A stretch of 64,000 bases of DNA from Brachionus rotundiformis. Its lineage: Eukaryota > Rotifera > Eurotatoria > Ploima > Brachionidae. The notes under the pieces were generated by a model. That model made no database searches, had not been told where the DNA came from, and saw only the letters and a list, made by a program, of their open reading frames with translations. Below are positions 38,171 through 49,920 of the stretch, one piece after another. The stretch is from positions 3,441,961 to 3,505,960 of the forward strand of contig JAESIW010000137.1 of assembly GCA_016802295.1 (NCBI GenBank). Reading direction: 5' to 3'. Within the stretch, counting starts at the first letter, position 1. Each line of letters begins with the position of its first letter. Both the position numbers and the translations under genes were made by a program.

Positions 38171-41100
38171 TTTTTATTTTATATTTTATTATAAACTCAA
38201 CGAAACATATATATTTTTTTAAAATTTATTAAAACTATTAATTATATTTAATTGTATTTTTTTTTTGTTGAAATTTTAAAAAATTGTTATATTCGCAATT
38301 TATTTTTATAAATTATTTTTATGCATACAACTTTTTTAATAAACTAAATAAATAGTTTAAAAGACGTTTTTTTCTAAGAGAAAAGGTATATTATTTAATA
38401 ATTTGAAGATTTTTTGATCTATATTTGAATCATAAAAAATAATTTATTTGTTATGTTAGTTTTCATTGCTTCTTTAAATAAATCTAATCTTTTTATGTGA
38501 TAAATATCTTTAAAAAAATCTGTCAGAAAAAACAGAGACAACTCTTCTGAAAAAAAAACTAATTAACTTTTTTCTCATAATCTTATATTCTAGAAATATT
38601 TGAAATTCTTTTTTGACTAAATAAATATTGGAGATTTAGAAATAAAAATCTTACCCAATAAATAATAATTCGGCCACAAGATACATCTTAATAACAAATG
38701 ATTTTGATGATTTTGAATTATTTAAAAAATGAATTTTAATTTTAAAGCTTCTAGATTAATCGTTAATTAATATTTTTTTTCGAATAGATAAATTTTATCT
38801 TTTAAACAAAATAATCAATTTAACTGCTTGTTTTTTTAAAAAATTATGAATTATGATAGTGAAACTTGAACTTTTATAAAATTAGCGTGATTAGAACAAT
38901 GATAAGTAAAAATTAATTAAAGCGCGTCTTATTATAAAAATTGATAAAAATAATCAGATATTTTCTAATGATATTAAAGTTAAAGCAAAATTTCCTTTAA
39001 AATTTACTTATTTATTCGTACTTAATTTTTTTTAACTAATAAACACAGTATAATAATAGTAATATAATAATAACTAGCAACGGTGGTTCATCCCACCAAA
39101 CGAAAATCCATATAGGGATCGCTATAGTAGCTTCCCGACAGTGCCTCATATTCATTTGACTGTCACGATGTATTGATTTCGTCATCATTTTCCTTAACAA
39201 TTTGTATTTCCTAATTGACCATTTAATTTAAAAATAAAAAATGCAATCTATTTTAATCTCAAGATCAGAAAAAATGATATTTTTTTGCTAAAGTGAAATT
39301 ATTCGAATTAATAGATCGTTAAATATATTTAGAAATTAAGAAGGAAACAAACTTCAGTAATCGACTATTTTCAGGCACAATTTAATTGTCATATTTAAAA
39401 GTTTCATATTAAAAATTTAATATTAAAATATCTACTGATCTTAATCGATAATGGTAAGCCGTAAATTACCCAAACTTTCATGGTGAAGAGTATGCTTTAA
39501 ATAATTAGAATACATGCGGTTTTTAACATGCTTTTAAATGGTCTTAATACTCAACGGATAAGCTCTTATCTTAAATTCAAAGGCTTAAAATAAAACATTT
39601 AAATACTGGATCAAAGGTATAAGAAAGAAATTAATATTAATAAAAGCTTTTTTCTAATAATTTATATCAAGGTAATAAGATATGATTTTTATCATATTAG
39701 TTTAAACTTGTTCTTTTAATTTTTTATTTTAAATAGTCAAAGCTGTTTTTCTTTTTAATTTAATTTAAATTCAATAATATTTGAAAATTTTTGTGATCAA
39801 AATTTTTAGACAAATTTAATAATTTTTCATTAGCTTAATATCATCTGGTCTCTTACTAATAGATCTAATAGGTTTTATCAATTTAATATTATATATATTT
39901 TTTAAAAGGACACATTAAACCTACTGTGATTTTAGATAACTGGTTCAAAATCAATATATCATTTACATAGAAAAACAAAATTTTTATTCGCACAAACATT
40001 TATAAAGTTGGCGGTAAATTTCGAAAATATTTTTATATTATTTATTGAAAATTAAATAAAAAGGATCTTTTAAAATGTGAAATAACAACAATAATCAAAA
40101 GCTATAAATATTTTGTTCATTTCATTTTAAGATAGTTTTCCCATTTGAGTTAAACTGTCATTTTAAACATTTAATGCTTTTATTTTAAAACCTGATTTAA
40201 ACAAAAAAATAAATCACAAAATTTAAAAATAATTTGCCTTTATTTAAATTTTAATTCACAATTTTAAATACCTTTTATGCAATTAAATACAAAATTAAAT
40301 TTGAATATTTCTCTAGTGAATCATATTTGCTGAACATTTTATTTGATTCTAATACTAGTCTACTATTCTCAACTTTCCTGTCACCATCTTTATTAATTAG
40401 AATTTATATTATTGAAATCCCACCGGAAAAAGGTGGAAAATTTTCATCAAAAATCGAATATCATTAGATTACCAATTGCTTATCAGATGGTTACTCTCAA
40501 TTGTCGATACTTAATTTACAAATAATATTCCAACAGCTTATTGCATTAGTTGGATATTCGTTGTTTATTAATAGAAAATTAAAACGCCAAAAGCAATCTA
40601 ATTAATAAGTCAATTATTAACTTGTTCAAATATTTTTTCTTAATTTTCGATTGCCACTGTCGAATTGAATTTAAAATTTATTGCTTTTTTTATAAACAAA
40701 GATTCATCTTAGTTCGAACTTGTTTATATGTGCAAAAAAAATTTTTAAAAGACTTTTTTAAAAAAATATATGCATTCAATAAATTATTATTTTTAAACTT
40801 AAATATGAGTATAGACCATACATTATGAGATATGCTCTTAGATGATGCCTATCTATTAACATGTAGGATTTTTTGAGTATAGACAATATTGAGTTTAAGT
40901 TAGACTAGAATTTCTAGCAATTATTAAATGAAACTCGAAACTATAATTATTAATTTTTTTTATAAGTTTATAATTTTTTGTTTTTTCTCTGACAAATTAT
41001 CGATCAAAAACTAAAAAAAACTAAACAAAATTGATTTAGTCGTATGCTATCTATCATTATTTAAATAAGCAGCAATTTAGAATAAATGTACACCCAAGGA

Positions 41101-43808
41101 CCAATAAAATCCAAAAAATACTTTGAGATAATTTTTATTTCCTATAATTATTTTTCAATTAAAAGTCGATTTTTTGATAGATCAATCGACATGGGACCCA
41201 ATTATTTATTTCATTTATTGTTTCAACTAGAATTTATTTCTTTGGAGTTTTAAAAAATTAGAGACTTACTTTTCCGATTCACTCATTCGGAAGCAAAATA
41301 TGCTTATGTGCTCATAAGCGTGTCATTTTCCATTAGTTTTGTTAATAATAGATAAATAAAACTATTTTCCATTGGATGCAAATAGAATATTAATTTTTTA
41401 CCATTGGTTACCATGCATTTCCCAATTGATAAATTTGTGTGCAATTAGATGCATGAAACAATATCATTCAAGAGCCTGAAGCAACCAACTGACTAGTTTC
41501 TGTATGGGCGAATATCTCATTAGTTTTCGATTCAACCGTAAAACAATCAATAAAACAGGTACGCTTTTTGTCGGTTTTTCCTCATATATTTGATAATATT
41601 TATCAATTTGAAAATCATTGGGGAAATTTTTATTTATTTTTTTTGAATTTTATATGCAGCACTCTTTTGTCGACTAAATGTAGACAAAATAGCCCTCTGT
41701 AAAATCTTTTTAAAAGATTAATGTCTTGGTATTTGCGTAGTTTTTTTTAATTAAGATAATTTGCTTTTTAGAATTTTTTTAAAAAAAAATATTTTTTACC
41801 TTCTCATCTTTAACGGCATTTTTTTTAAAGAAAATAAGATAATTACAGCCATCTAGTTAATAATGAAATTTCACGTGGCATTTTGCTTGTCTGTATTCTG
41901 GGAATTTATGTGACTATTTTGCTTTTGAGTATCTTAACATTGAAAAAAATTTATTATTCTAGGACGAATTTGACTTAAAATTAATACTGATTAATTCTAG
42001 ATGATGTAACATTTTGGTACATTTCAAATTATATTTTCTTATTAAGTATTGTATGTTCAAAAGTTTAGATATTTTTTTCCTTATACGCTCCTTGTGGAGC
42101 ATAGGGTCATTGCTTTTGCTTTCCATCCAAATCGATCCTTTACATTTACCATTGCTTCTCCCCATGTCATACCCATTACGGTGAGCTCTTGTATGATAGT
42201 TGTCTTCAATGTTATTGCTGGTCATCTTTTACCTTTCTTCACCGGTGCGTTGTCCATTGTAGGGCTCTGTTTGGTATTCGTATTCTTTTCATTCTAAGGA
42301 CATGTCCAAGCCATCGCAGTTTTTTGTTCTTGATACATTGACTCTTTGGCTCTTACTTCTGTATAGCTCATCATTTGACAATGTTTCAGGTCAGTGTATT
42401 CCAAAAATCCTTCCTAGGTTCCCAGTGTGAAAGGTGTTTAGGCTTTTTTTTTATCCAAGACAGAGACTCAACAGCATTCTCTTCCATATATCAGTGTAGT
42501 TTTTAATTAAGTGTTGTATAACTAGATTTACTGATACTTTTAGCATTATTTTAATTATTGTTTCAAGAAATTCTTAGTTATGAATAGATAGAAAATTTTT
42601 AATTTGTTTGAATAAGATTTAATATTCTTTATTTTAAGCTAATTTTAAAATTAAACTTATTAAAATTGATTAAGAAAAATTTTATATTTTATTTATTCAT
42701 AAAAGCAAAATGTTTTTTTGGTTTAGTTTTTAAGGAAAAATAAATTAACAAAATTCTTCCGATGAATTTAAAATTAGTAAAAAATATCTAAAAATAAATT
42801 TTTATTAGTAAAAAAAAATTTGATTTTTGTTTATTTTAAGACTCGATTGAGTCTTATACAATGAATAAAGCCGCACTGCACAATCATAGAACATTGATCG
42901 ATTTGTCTTAATCTGATTAAACTCGAGTAGTTGCATTTGGAGTTAAGTGCTTCCTTTTGACAGAAATATATCTGCTCTACTCAATTGGCTATCTATGTTC
43001 AAAGAAAAGTCTCAATGGATTTAGCATGAGCTTAATACCGAGCACTATATTTTGATAATACTCAAAATCTTTTCCAATTAGAAATTCAATTCAAAATATC
43101 TAAAATCCATCAAGTGTTTTAAGAGGAACAAATTTTGAATGCTAAAATACCATATTCTTCAGAGACCTTCTTATTTTTCACTTTTTTAATAGCGTGTTTA
43201 AAGCCAAAATATAAAAAGGTATGATCAACATTTGACAAATCTTCATTTCTTAGAAAAAAGACTGACAAATGGGTTGATGAAGAGCAATCCGCAGATGATA
43301 GCTTTTCTCTTTGTAGCCAAATTGCGTGAGCTGGCTTAGTTGCCTTGAGTAAATGAACATGTTACAAACAGAGAATACCTTAAAGGTAAATTAGACATAA
43401 AAGAAAGAATGTTTATTCCTCGAAGACTCCAATTAGAGAGAATATTCGATTTTTGTTTGACGTCGAATAGAGCTAACTCAAAGGTGTATCGACTAATGAA
43501 TTCCCTTAGATCATCTAATAAGCTTTTTGTTTCTATTTAAGCATGAAATGTGGCAAAATAAGTTATTAATGAAAGCGAAATAAAATTTGACATTTTTTTT
43601 CCTGAAAATTTTCCACTAAAATCTTATTAGAAAACTTGTTCCAAAAGCGACATAATTTATGATCAACCAATAAATTAAATTAGAAAAAAAAAATTCGATT
43701 TTATATCGAAATATATTCAGAAGAAGCTTGCAGTAGAATTTTTTTTCACTTCTACAACTACGAATTAGCTCTTTTATCTTTTAGTTTAGATATTTAAAAC
43801 AAAAAACA
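38171..43808. other. Large intergenic region between dve-class copy 2 and Lhx3/4
   Basis: About 5.6 kb with no supported host gene. It contains a LINE remnant (42081-42500, minus) and a short G+C-rich island at about 39070-39190. Another patch of more coding-like composition lies at about 43255-43345. The remainder is A+T-rich with chance frames. Confidence 0.55.
42081..42500 (-). mobile_element. Decayed non-LTR retrotransposon, 3' end of ORF2
   Basis: Minus-strand translation gives the conserved tail that follows the reverse transcriptase in many LINEs: LNTFHTGNLGRIFGIH, PETLSNDELYR, KNKKLRWLGHVLRMKR, then RALQW and MGMTWGEAMVNVKDRFGW with a stop soon after (plus position 42081). Frames shift at least twice and stops interrupt the fragment, so it is dead. 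It differs from the element at the left end, which is a CR1/jockey-like polymerase; this tail type is common in RTE-like and related elements. The clade is uncertain. Confidence 0.75.
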
Positions 43809-46127
43809 ATGCTGGTAAGGTCGACCAATTTGAGCCAGAGTACACCAGACCAGTTCCGCTATGAGCCCCTAAATCAGAGTTCGTTTGGCAATCATGAGGA
43901 AGTACACAACTACAATCAAATTCGAATGAACCAAAATTACTCGGGCGCGGTTCAGGCGCCCAGTCTGCTCATGCCCATAATACACGAGTCCAATGACTTG
44001 CTAAATTGTGACCTGACTCAGTTCCAGAGCATGGACGATGACGAGGACTATGTGGAGCACGATTTGGGCGAATCGGACGAAGAAATGGACAGTGATGAGG
44101 ATGAAGAGGAGGACAGTGAGAGCGACGAGTCCGATTCCGAGGGATCCAATTTTGACCATGATAAGCCAAAGAAAAAAAAGAATAAAAAATTAAAAAAGAA
44201 TCAAATTGAGCAAGATAAGAGCAAAAATTTGGACACTTTCATCACTTCAAACACTCTTATTGAAAAAAACTTTGTCACCATTTCCCAAAAAGACGAACTA
44301 TCATCCCAAGTACAAAATGGTACATATTATTTTTTTTTTTTTTTATTTAAAATTAATCTAAAAGTATAGTAATAAAACCAATGAAAATATTTATCTTGAT
44401 TAATTTAGATTTCGATTGGCTTATCTATTTGCATAATTAATTTAACATTTTGTTTTGAAATTTAAGTAAAAATACCCAAATGTGCGTCGTGTTTTGAGCC
44501 TATTATGGAACAGTTTGTGTTAAAGGTAGAGGAGCATTTTTTCCACATGAAATGTCTTAAGTGCACTGACTGTGATTCAAAGCTTTCAGATAAATGTTAT
44601 ATCCGGGATGGCATGGTTTATTGCCGAGAAGACTTTTTCAAGTAATATAAAAATTTTTATTTTTGTCATTAGAGTTGATCATATATGAATAATTTTATTT
44701 TTTGTTTTGAAGAAAATTTGGTACTAAGTGTAGTGGTTGTGGTAGTGGGATATCGCCTACGGAGCCAATTCGAAAAGCCCACAACAATGTTTACCATATC
44801 AAGTGTTTTATGTGCAAGATTTGCCAAAATGAACTTCAAACAGGAGACGAATTTTACCTAATGGATGACAAAAAGTTGATCTGTAAGTCAGATTATGAAA
44901 CAGCCAAAGCCAAAGGTAATCAAAATAAAACAAAAATTAAACAAAAAAGCACCCAAGAGAAAAGATAAAACCAAAAGGTGCCAGGTCATTTAGCTAAGCT
45001 ATTTGAGCTAGATATCAGTTTATTGATTTTTTAATTCTCGCTACAATTCTGTTCAGCAGTTTTATCTCAAAATCCTATTGAGACTGTAAAATTTAACGAG
45101 AACCTGTTTTTAGTGAAATTAACACTTAACAATAGCAGATATATTAATGGAGTATTCTTAATAGAAGAACAAAAAAAAATATATGATTATCTTTTATTTG
45201 TCAAAAAAATTTAAATTATTGATTGTAAATATTTGAAATTTAATACAAAATGGCACTTAAGCTTTTCGTTATTTGTTTTGTTTAACTTTGTTCTTATGAA
45301 CATAGATTTGATTAAAACTAATAATTTTGTTACTTAGAATTGGAATACGACGATAACAACAAGAGGCCAAGAACCACTATTTCAGCCAAGCAATTGGATG
45401 TATTAAAGCAGGCTTATAACAATAGTTCGAAGCCACCGCGTCACATTAGAGAACAGCTAGCGGCCGAGACCAATTTGGACATGAGGGTGGTTCAAGTTTG
45501 GTTCCAAAACCGACGTGCCAAAGAGAAACGACTTAAAAAAGATGCTGGTAGAAGATGGGCAGCTGCTGCACCACCAACTACTAACTCTTTTGTTCCAAAT
45601 TCATCTCAATGCTTCAGCAATCTATCAAACAAAGGTTCCAATCTAAATGGCAAGAATAAGGCCGCTGGCCGATTAAATAGAGCTAAAGGAAAAAAAAAAT
45701 TCGGCTTAAATGAAGCGAGTAGTGACGATGATGAAGATAATCTTTCGTTCGATGGTAAATACTATAAAATAATATTTTCTAGTTGATTTTATTCTAATTT
45801 TAAATAGATATGATATCAAACAGTGGCTCAGAAGATCAGGACTCGATGCTTATGCCCAACTCGACCTATTTTACAAATTTATCAAATCAATTGATCAACA
45901 CAGGCTTTGGACCTGCTCATCCTAGCGGAGCGCTGATCAACAACAATCCTATGCATATGAATATAGGTGAACAAAGTAATTCAGCTTATACAATCTTGAA
46001 CAGACTACCATCGCCAAGTTTGGACAAGCAAAAATATTTTGATATGAATTCGTCAAGTTCTTTATGCTTTAATTCAAATGATATCAGAAATCAACCAAAC
46101 CAAATGCAAAATATATCCTCTGTCTAG
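43809..46127 (+). CDS. lhx3/4: LIM-homeodomain transcription factor, Lhx3/Lhx4 (lim3) type
   Basis: LIM-homeodomain regulator, in other animals tied to motor-neuron and neuroendocrine fates. Five exons: 43809-44319, 44467-44641, 44713-44915, 45338-45754, 45808-46127; 541 residues. LIM domain 1 begins CASCFEPIMEQF (from C176) and LIM domain 2 begins KFGTKCSGCGSGI; zinc ligands are complete, and the second LIM ends DEFYLMDDKKLICKSDYETA as in Lhx3/4. The homeodomain (about 304-364) has KRPRTTISAKQLDVLK, PPRHIREQLAAETNLDMRVV and WFQNRRAKEKRLKKDAGRRW; the KEKRLKKDAGR extension is diagnostic for Lhx3/4 against Lhx1/5. Unusually, about 170 residues precede the first LIM domain, including a dense Asp/Glu/Ser run and a lysine run. 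The first intron falls just before LIM 1, so an alternative N-terminus is possible. Confidence 0.94.
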
Positions 46128-47919
46128 GAACAAAGAAAACAGTTTTTGTTTTGATTAATATCAAGCATTTAAACATTGTTTAAATTATTTTTGAATTTTT
46201 GTTTTAAGTCGGTAAATAGGTCCGTATACTTTAGAGAATATTTAATTATTTGAGTTTTTTTTATTAGATTTTTAAATGAAACTTAAAATGAAAATTTTAG
46301 GAGAAAATTTTCTAATAATTCATCTAGTCATAATTAATTATTTAAATATTTTTTAAATGTTCTTGTATAAAAATGTATTTATTTTTTTTTAAACAATTTT
46401 AATCCATTTTCTTTTTTTCAAATAAATGTTTTTAAAAAAACTTTACCAAAATTTTTAAAATTTATTTTATTTGTTTAAATAGATATTAAATTAATACTTT
46501 GAGTATTTCGTAAATACTAGTTAGACAAATTAAAACTTTCAAAAATACCCAGTTTTTTGCAGAGAATTTATCATTCTTTGCATTCTGTACAAAAGCTTTC
46601 CATAATTTCCTCTTCAGTTTAAGTAAAACGAAACAAAAATAAAGTTGTGAATAATTTTCATTATTTTTCAAAGTTCTTTTTTATATTCTAAGCTTCCAAG
46701 TTATTTGCTTTATTCTAAACTAAAATTTTAATATAGTTTAATGAATTTACTTGTCCATAAGCAAAATGGTACATGTTAAATTTGAAAAAGTACATTTTTA
46801 AGCTTAAAAATATTCTCTTCTATTAGAGACAAGAAAAATAGATGTTTTAAATTTGACATGGTTAATGAATTTTCTTTAAACAAGACTGCAAATTTGTAAT
46901 TTTTCGAATAAAGGATAATTTTTTACTGAAATACAAGCAATTTTATCTATTTGTGGTTAGTTCTATTTGAAAAAATAAAGTATATTATGACTTTGTTTCA
47001 CTTGACTAGTAATTTCTACGAATATCTAATGTTTTTGTTTTAGTAAATAAAAATAAAAGGCATAATTAATTCTAGATTTTCAAATTTTTTATTAAAAAAG
47101 GAATTAGAATGTTTTTCAAAAAAACAAGAAGGTTTACGGTTTTACTTAAATAAAAATTTATGCTGTCTCCTTTAAAATTATGCTACTTTTATAATCATCC
47201 CAATACCTTAAAGCATTTTTCTATTAAAAACATCTCAAGACAATCTGATTTATTATTTTGAAAATATAAAAGAAGACAAATAATATCCCAAAAGAGGCTA
47301 AAGATTTTAAACGAAATAAAACTAGCCGAAAAAAATTTCATGAGGATTTGAATTTTATCATGAGTCTAATCTTTATTGATTAAAGTCATCGTGTATCCAT
47401 TGTTGGTATTTTTATAAATGTTTTTTCATTGTTAAATAAAATAACTAATAAAAAATGAATTATAATAAAAATGCTCCGATAGAAAAAAGCTTATGTCATT
47501 TTTGGGACTAAGATAATAAAAATGCGTATTCATCTAGACATGGATATTTTTCAAAAGAAAATCCTAGACATCAATTATCTTAATTAAAATTTTTGTTTCA
47601 AAATAAGACATAGTAAAAATATCATACAAAAATACGACTTTTAATAATAATATTCATCTTGAATAATTATTAACTGAATTCTTTGTTAGTTAAGGAAATT
47701 TTTCGATTTTAAAAATTTAAATCAAAATAAAAGTATTAATATATTAAATTAATTTCAAGTTATCTTTAATTAAAATAATATTAAACTAAGCTTTAATATT
47801 TCAAGCTTTTTTTTACTAACTTTGTAACTACAAAATTAATAAAAGCGCAAAATTTTTAAAAAAATTTTCCAAAATTTAAAACTTTTAACAGATCAAATTA
47901 TGTACAAATAAAAAAAAAA
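46128..47919. other. Intergenic, 3' flanks of Lhx3/4 and small Maf
   Basis: Convergent 3' ends. A poly-A signal candidate AATAAA for Lhx3/4 lies around 46422. No gene is visible; the minus frame at 46486-46671 has no domain. Confidence 0.55.
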
Positions 47920-48276
47920 CTAATTTGGATTATTATTTGTTTTAAGAATAGATACATAGTGCTGCAAGTCTTTAAATCGGTCATTTATCGAATCAAGCTT
48001 TATCTTAAGCATTTGCTTTTGGTTTGATAAATATTTAACTTCATCTTCGAGCTTTTCTTTATCCATTTGCAAGATTTCCTTTTGGGACATTCTTTTTGTT
48101 CGGCAGTTGGCAGCATATCCTCGATTTTTTAAAATTCTTCTTCTTCGCTTGAGCTTGGTACGATTTTCTGGTGAAAGACTTTTTAGCAATTTGTTTAGTT
48201 CTTTGACACCTAATTTGAGTAGGTCGTCATCACTGATGTTCATACCAGGTAAATCACTACTATTAGACGACGACAT
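47920..48276 (-). CDS. maf-S: Small Maf bZIP transcription factor
   Basis: Single-exon, 118-residue protein, the size of MafF/G/K. Small Mafs lack an activation domain and pair with CNC-type bZIP partners on Maf-recognition or antioxidant-response elements. The extended homology region is SDDDLLKLGVKELNKLLKSL. The basic region RRRRILKNRGYAANCRTKR follows at about 43-61, keeping the Maf-specific RGY. A leucine zipper continues to the end with heptad leucines. Most small Mafs have YAASCR here; this one has YAANCR, with Asn in the place of Ser as in CNC-type basic regions. The ATG gives the expected short N-terminus. An acceptor-like AG lies about 20 bp upstream of the ATG, so an upstream non-coding exon or a spliced leader is possible. 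Confidence 0.93.
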   Translation of the reverse strand: MSSSNSSDLPGMNISDDDLLKLGVKELNKLLKSLSPENRTKLKRRRRILKNRGYAANCRTKRMSQKEILQMDKEKLEDEVKYLSNQKQMLKIKLDSINDRFKDLQHYVSILKTNNNPN

Positions 48277-49236
48277 TGTGATTTATTAAGTCTTTTATCT
48301 GTTTTTACATAACATAAAAAAATTAAAAATTGTAAAAATTAGATAAAAATTTTTAAAAAAAATTTGATTGCTTATATCTTTTAAATATTTAAAATCCTTA
48401 AATATGTTCATAAAAGCTAAAATATTAAAATATTTGACCCTTTTTAAAAGACTAGATGCGTTCATTCTTTTGAAAAATTTTATAGTTGCTTAGACGAGAT
48501 CTTGGTCTGATGGCAAATTTAACAATTTTTTCTTTAAGTATTCTTATATAGAATCTACCAAATAATAAAATAAAACAACGTCTATTAAATTATGAAATTA
48601 TTTACGTATAAAATTAAAATTAAAAGTCAAATATTGGAAAACAATGAACAAATAAGCCAAAATAATCGCGAATCTATCGAAGCTTAAGTTTTATTTTAAT
48701 AAGCTAAATCAGAATTAAAAAAATTATTAAATTCTGACTAAATTCTTTTCTAATGTGAAAATATATTTTAATTTTATGCTCAAATTGAATAATCATAAAT
48801 GATTATTTAAATGTGAAAAAAAATGCAATAATTTCTAAATTACTTTTTTAGGTACTAGCAATAAAATTTGTGCTAAAAAAGCAAAAATTTTAAAACTTTT
48901 GTTTAAATTAGATTATTAATAAAAGGCCTTATTTTATTAATTATTTAATTGAAACTTGCGTATTATCAAAATGGTTGTGAATGGAACAAGATTATTAGAT
49001 TGCCTTTTAAACTATTGGAACCTTTGGTATACGTGAAAAAACAAGTTTTTTTTTGATTAATTTATTTTAAGGTTGTTGTGTATATTGACCATTATTTTGA
49101 TAACTATATTCGATCTAACTATTATTTATTGCGGATTTAAAACAAGAAAAACAAGAACTAAAGTAAAAATTTTTCCAATCGAGAAAAATTAGCATCATAC
49201 AATGATGCTGAAAATAAACTTTATGCTTTATTAAAA
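48277..49236. other. Intergenic gap between two minus-strand genes
   Basis: A+T-rich, about 1 kb. It must contain the small Maf promoter and the 3' end of the short secreted-protein gene. No coding signal. Confidence 0.5.
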
Positions 49237-49619
49237 TTAACAAACAATTAGTTTAAATAAAAATCCAAAAAAAAATATAAAATAGATATTTTTTATTCTA
49301 CAAGCTGAACTACTCTTCTGGTTATCTATTTGATTTTCAGCTGATATAGTCGACCTCGAATTACGAAAATTTGTTGAATTTTGATAAATTAATTTAGTTA
49401 GATTATGATTAGTGTTCGTATTAATAATTCTAGTTGTATTGATCTTTGTGTTCAGTACTTCGGTAATGTGGTAAGTAGGCTCTATCCGAAATCTATCCAA
49501 AGGAAAGTTGATTTCCTTATTGTGGATAAAAACAACTTAAAAAATTATTTAAACTTTTAATAAACTAAAATATTTTAAATCATACCATTAAAAAATATTA
49601 TCATTAAAAAAAGCTTCAT
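49237..49619 (-). CDS. Short secreted or GPI-anchored protein, unrecognised
   Basis: Two exons, 49619-49586 and 49535-49237, joined across a 50-bp GT-AG intron of the size typical for this genome; 110 residues. The N-terminus MKLFLMIIFFNVVF is a signal peptide created only by the splice. The middle is Asn/Thr/Ile-rich with candidate N-glycosylation sequons NTT and NST. The last about 17 residues are strongly hydrophobic (FIFFFGFLFKLIV) after a small-residue stretch SSSA, which resembles a GPI-attachment signal. I do not recognise the family. The gene is divergent from PIGK, with 301 bp between start codons, so the two may share a promoter region. The architecture is convincing but the gene is unproven. 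Confidence 0.6.
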
Positions 49620-49920
49620 TTTAAAAAAAAAATTAAGAATTTAATTTATTCATTGTCAAAATCCTTCTCGATTTTAAGTGAGAACTTAATGCAATTAAAA
49701 AAGTAATTTAATTTAAATAAATTTATCTCTTTTTGCGCGTACAATAAAAGCCAAGTCCAATTTGCGTCAATATAAAATAATGTATATTTTGATTGATAAA
49801 TTTTAATGAAAATGAAGACAAATTTTTTAATATATACTTGACAAAATATACTCGTAACTAACAAATTTTTGAAAAAAATTTTAATATTAATGTAATTTTT
49901 TAATTTAACCATCTTACTTC
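49620..49920. promoter_or_regulatory. Bidirectional promoter region between the short secreted-protein gene and PIGK
   Basis: 301 bp between divergent start codons. No recognised motif; the minus frame through it (49646-49912) is A+T-driven. Confidence 0.4.

Noticed and set aside
39060..39120. tRNA-like GGTGG...CCACC hairpin
   Set aside because: No acceptor stem, D-arm or anticodon arm could be arranged around it; no tRNA was recognised anywhere in the window.
42049..42297. Plus-strand 82-codon hydrophobic open frame
   Set aside because: It is antisense to the LINE ORF2 tail at 42081-42500, which gives recognisable conserved blocks on the minus strand.
43255..43345. Coding-like patch about 500 bp upstream of Lhx3/4, open in two plus frames (WVDEEQSADDSFSLC and LMKSNPQMIAFLFVAKL)
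   Set aside because: Two different frames are open and neither gives a recognised protein. An acceptor-like TTCTTAG precedes it, but no partner exon was found.
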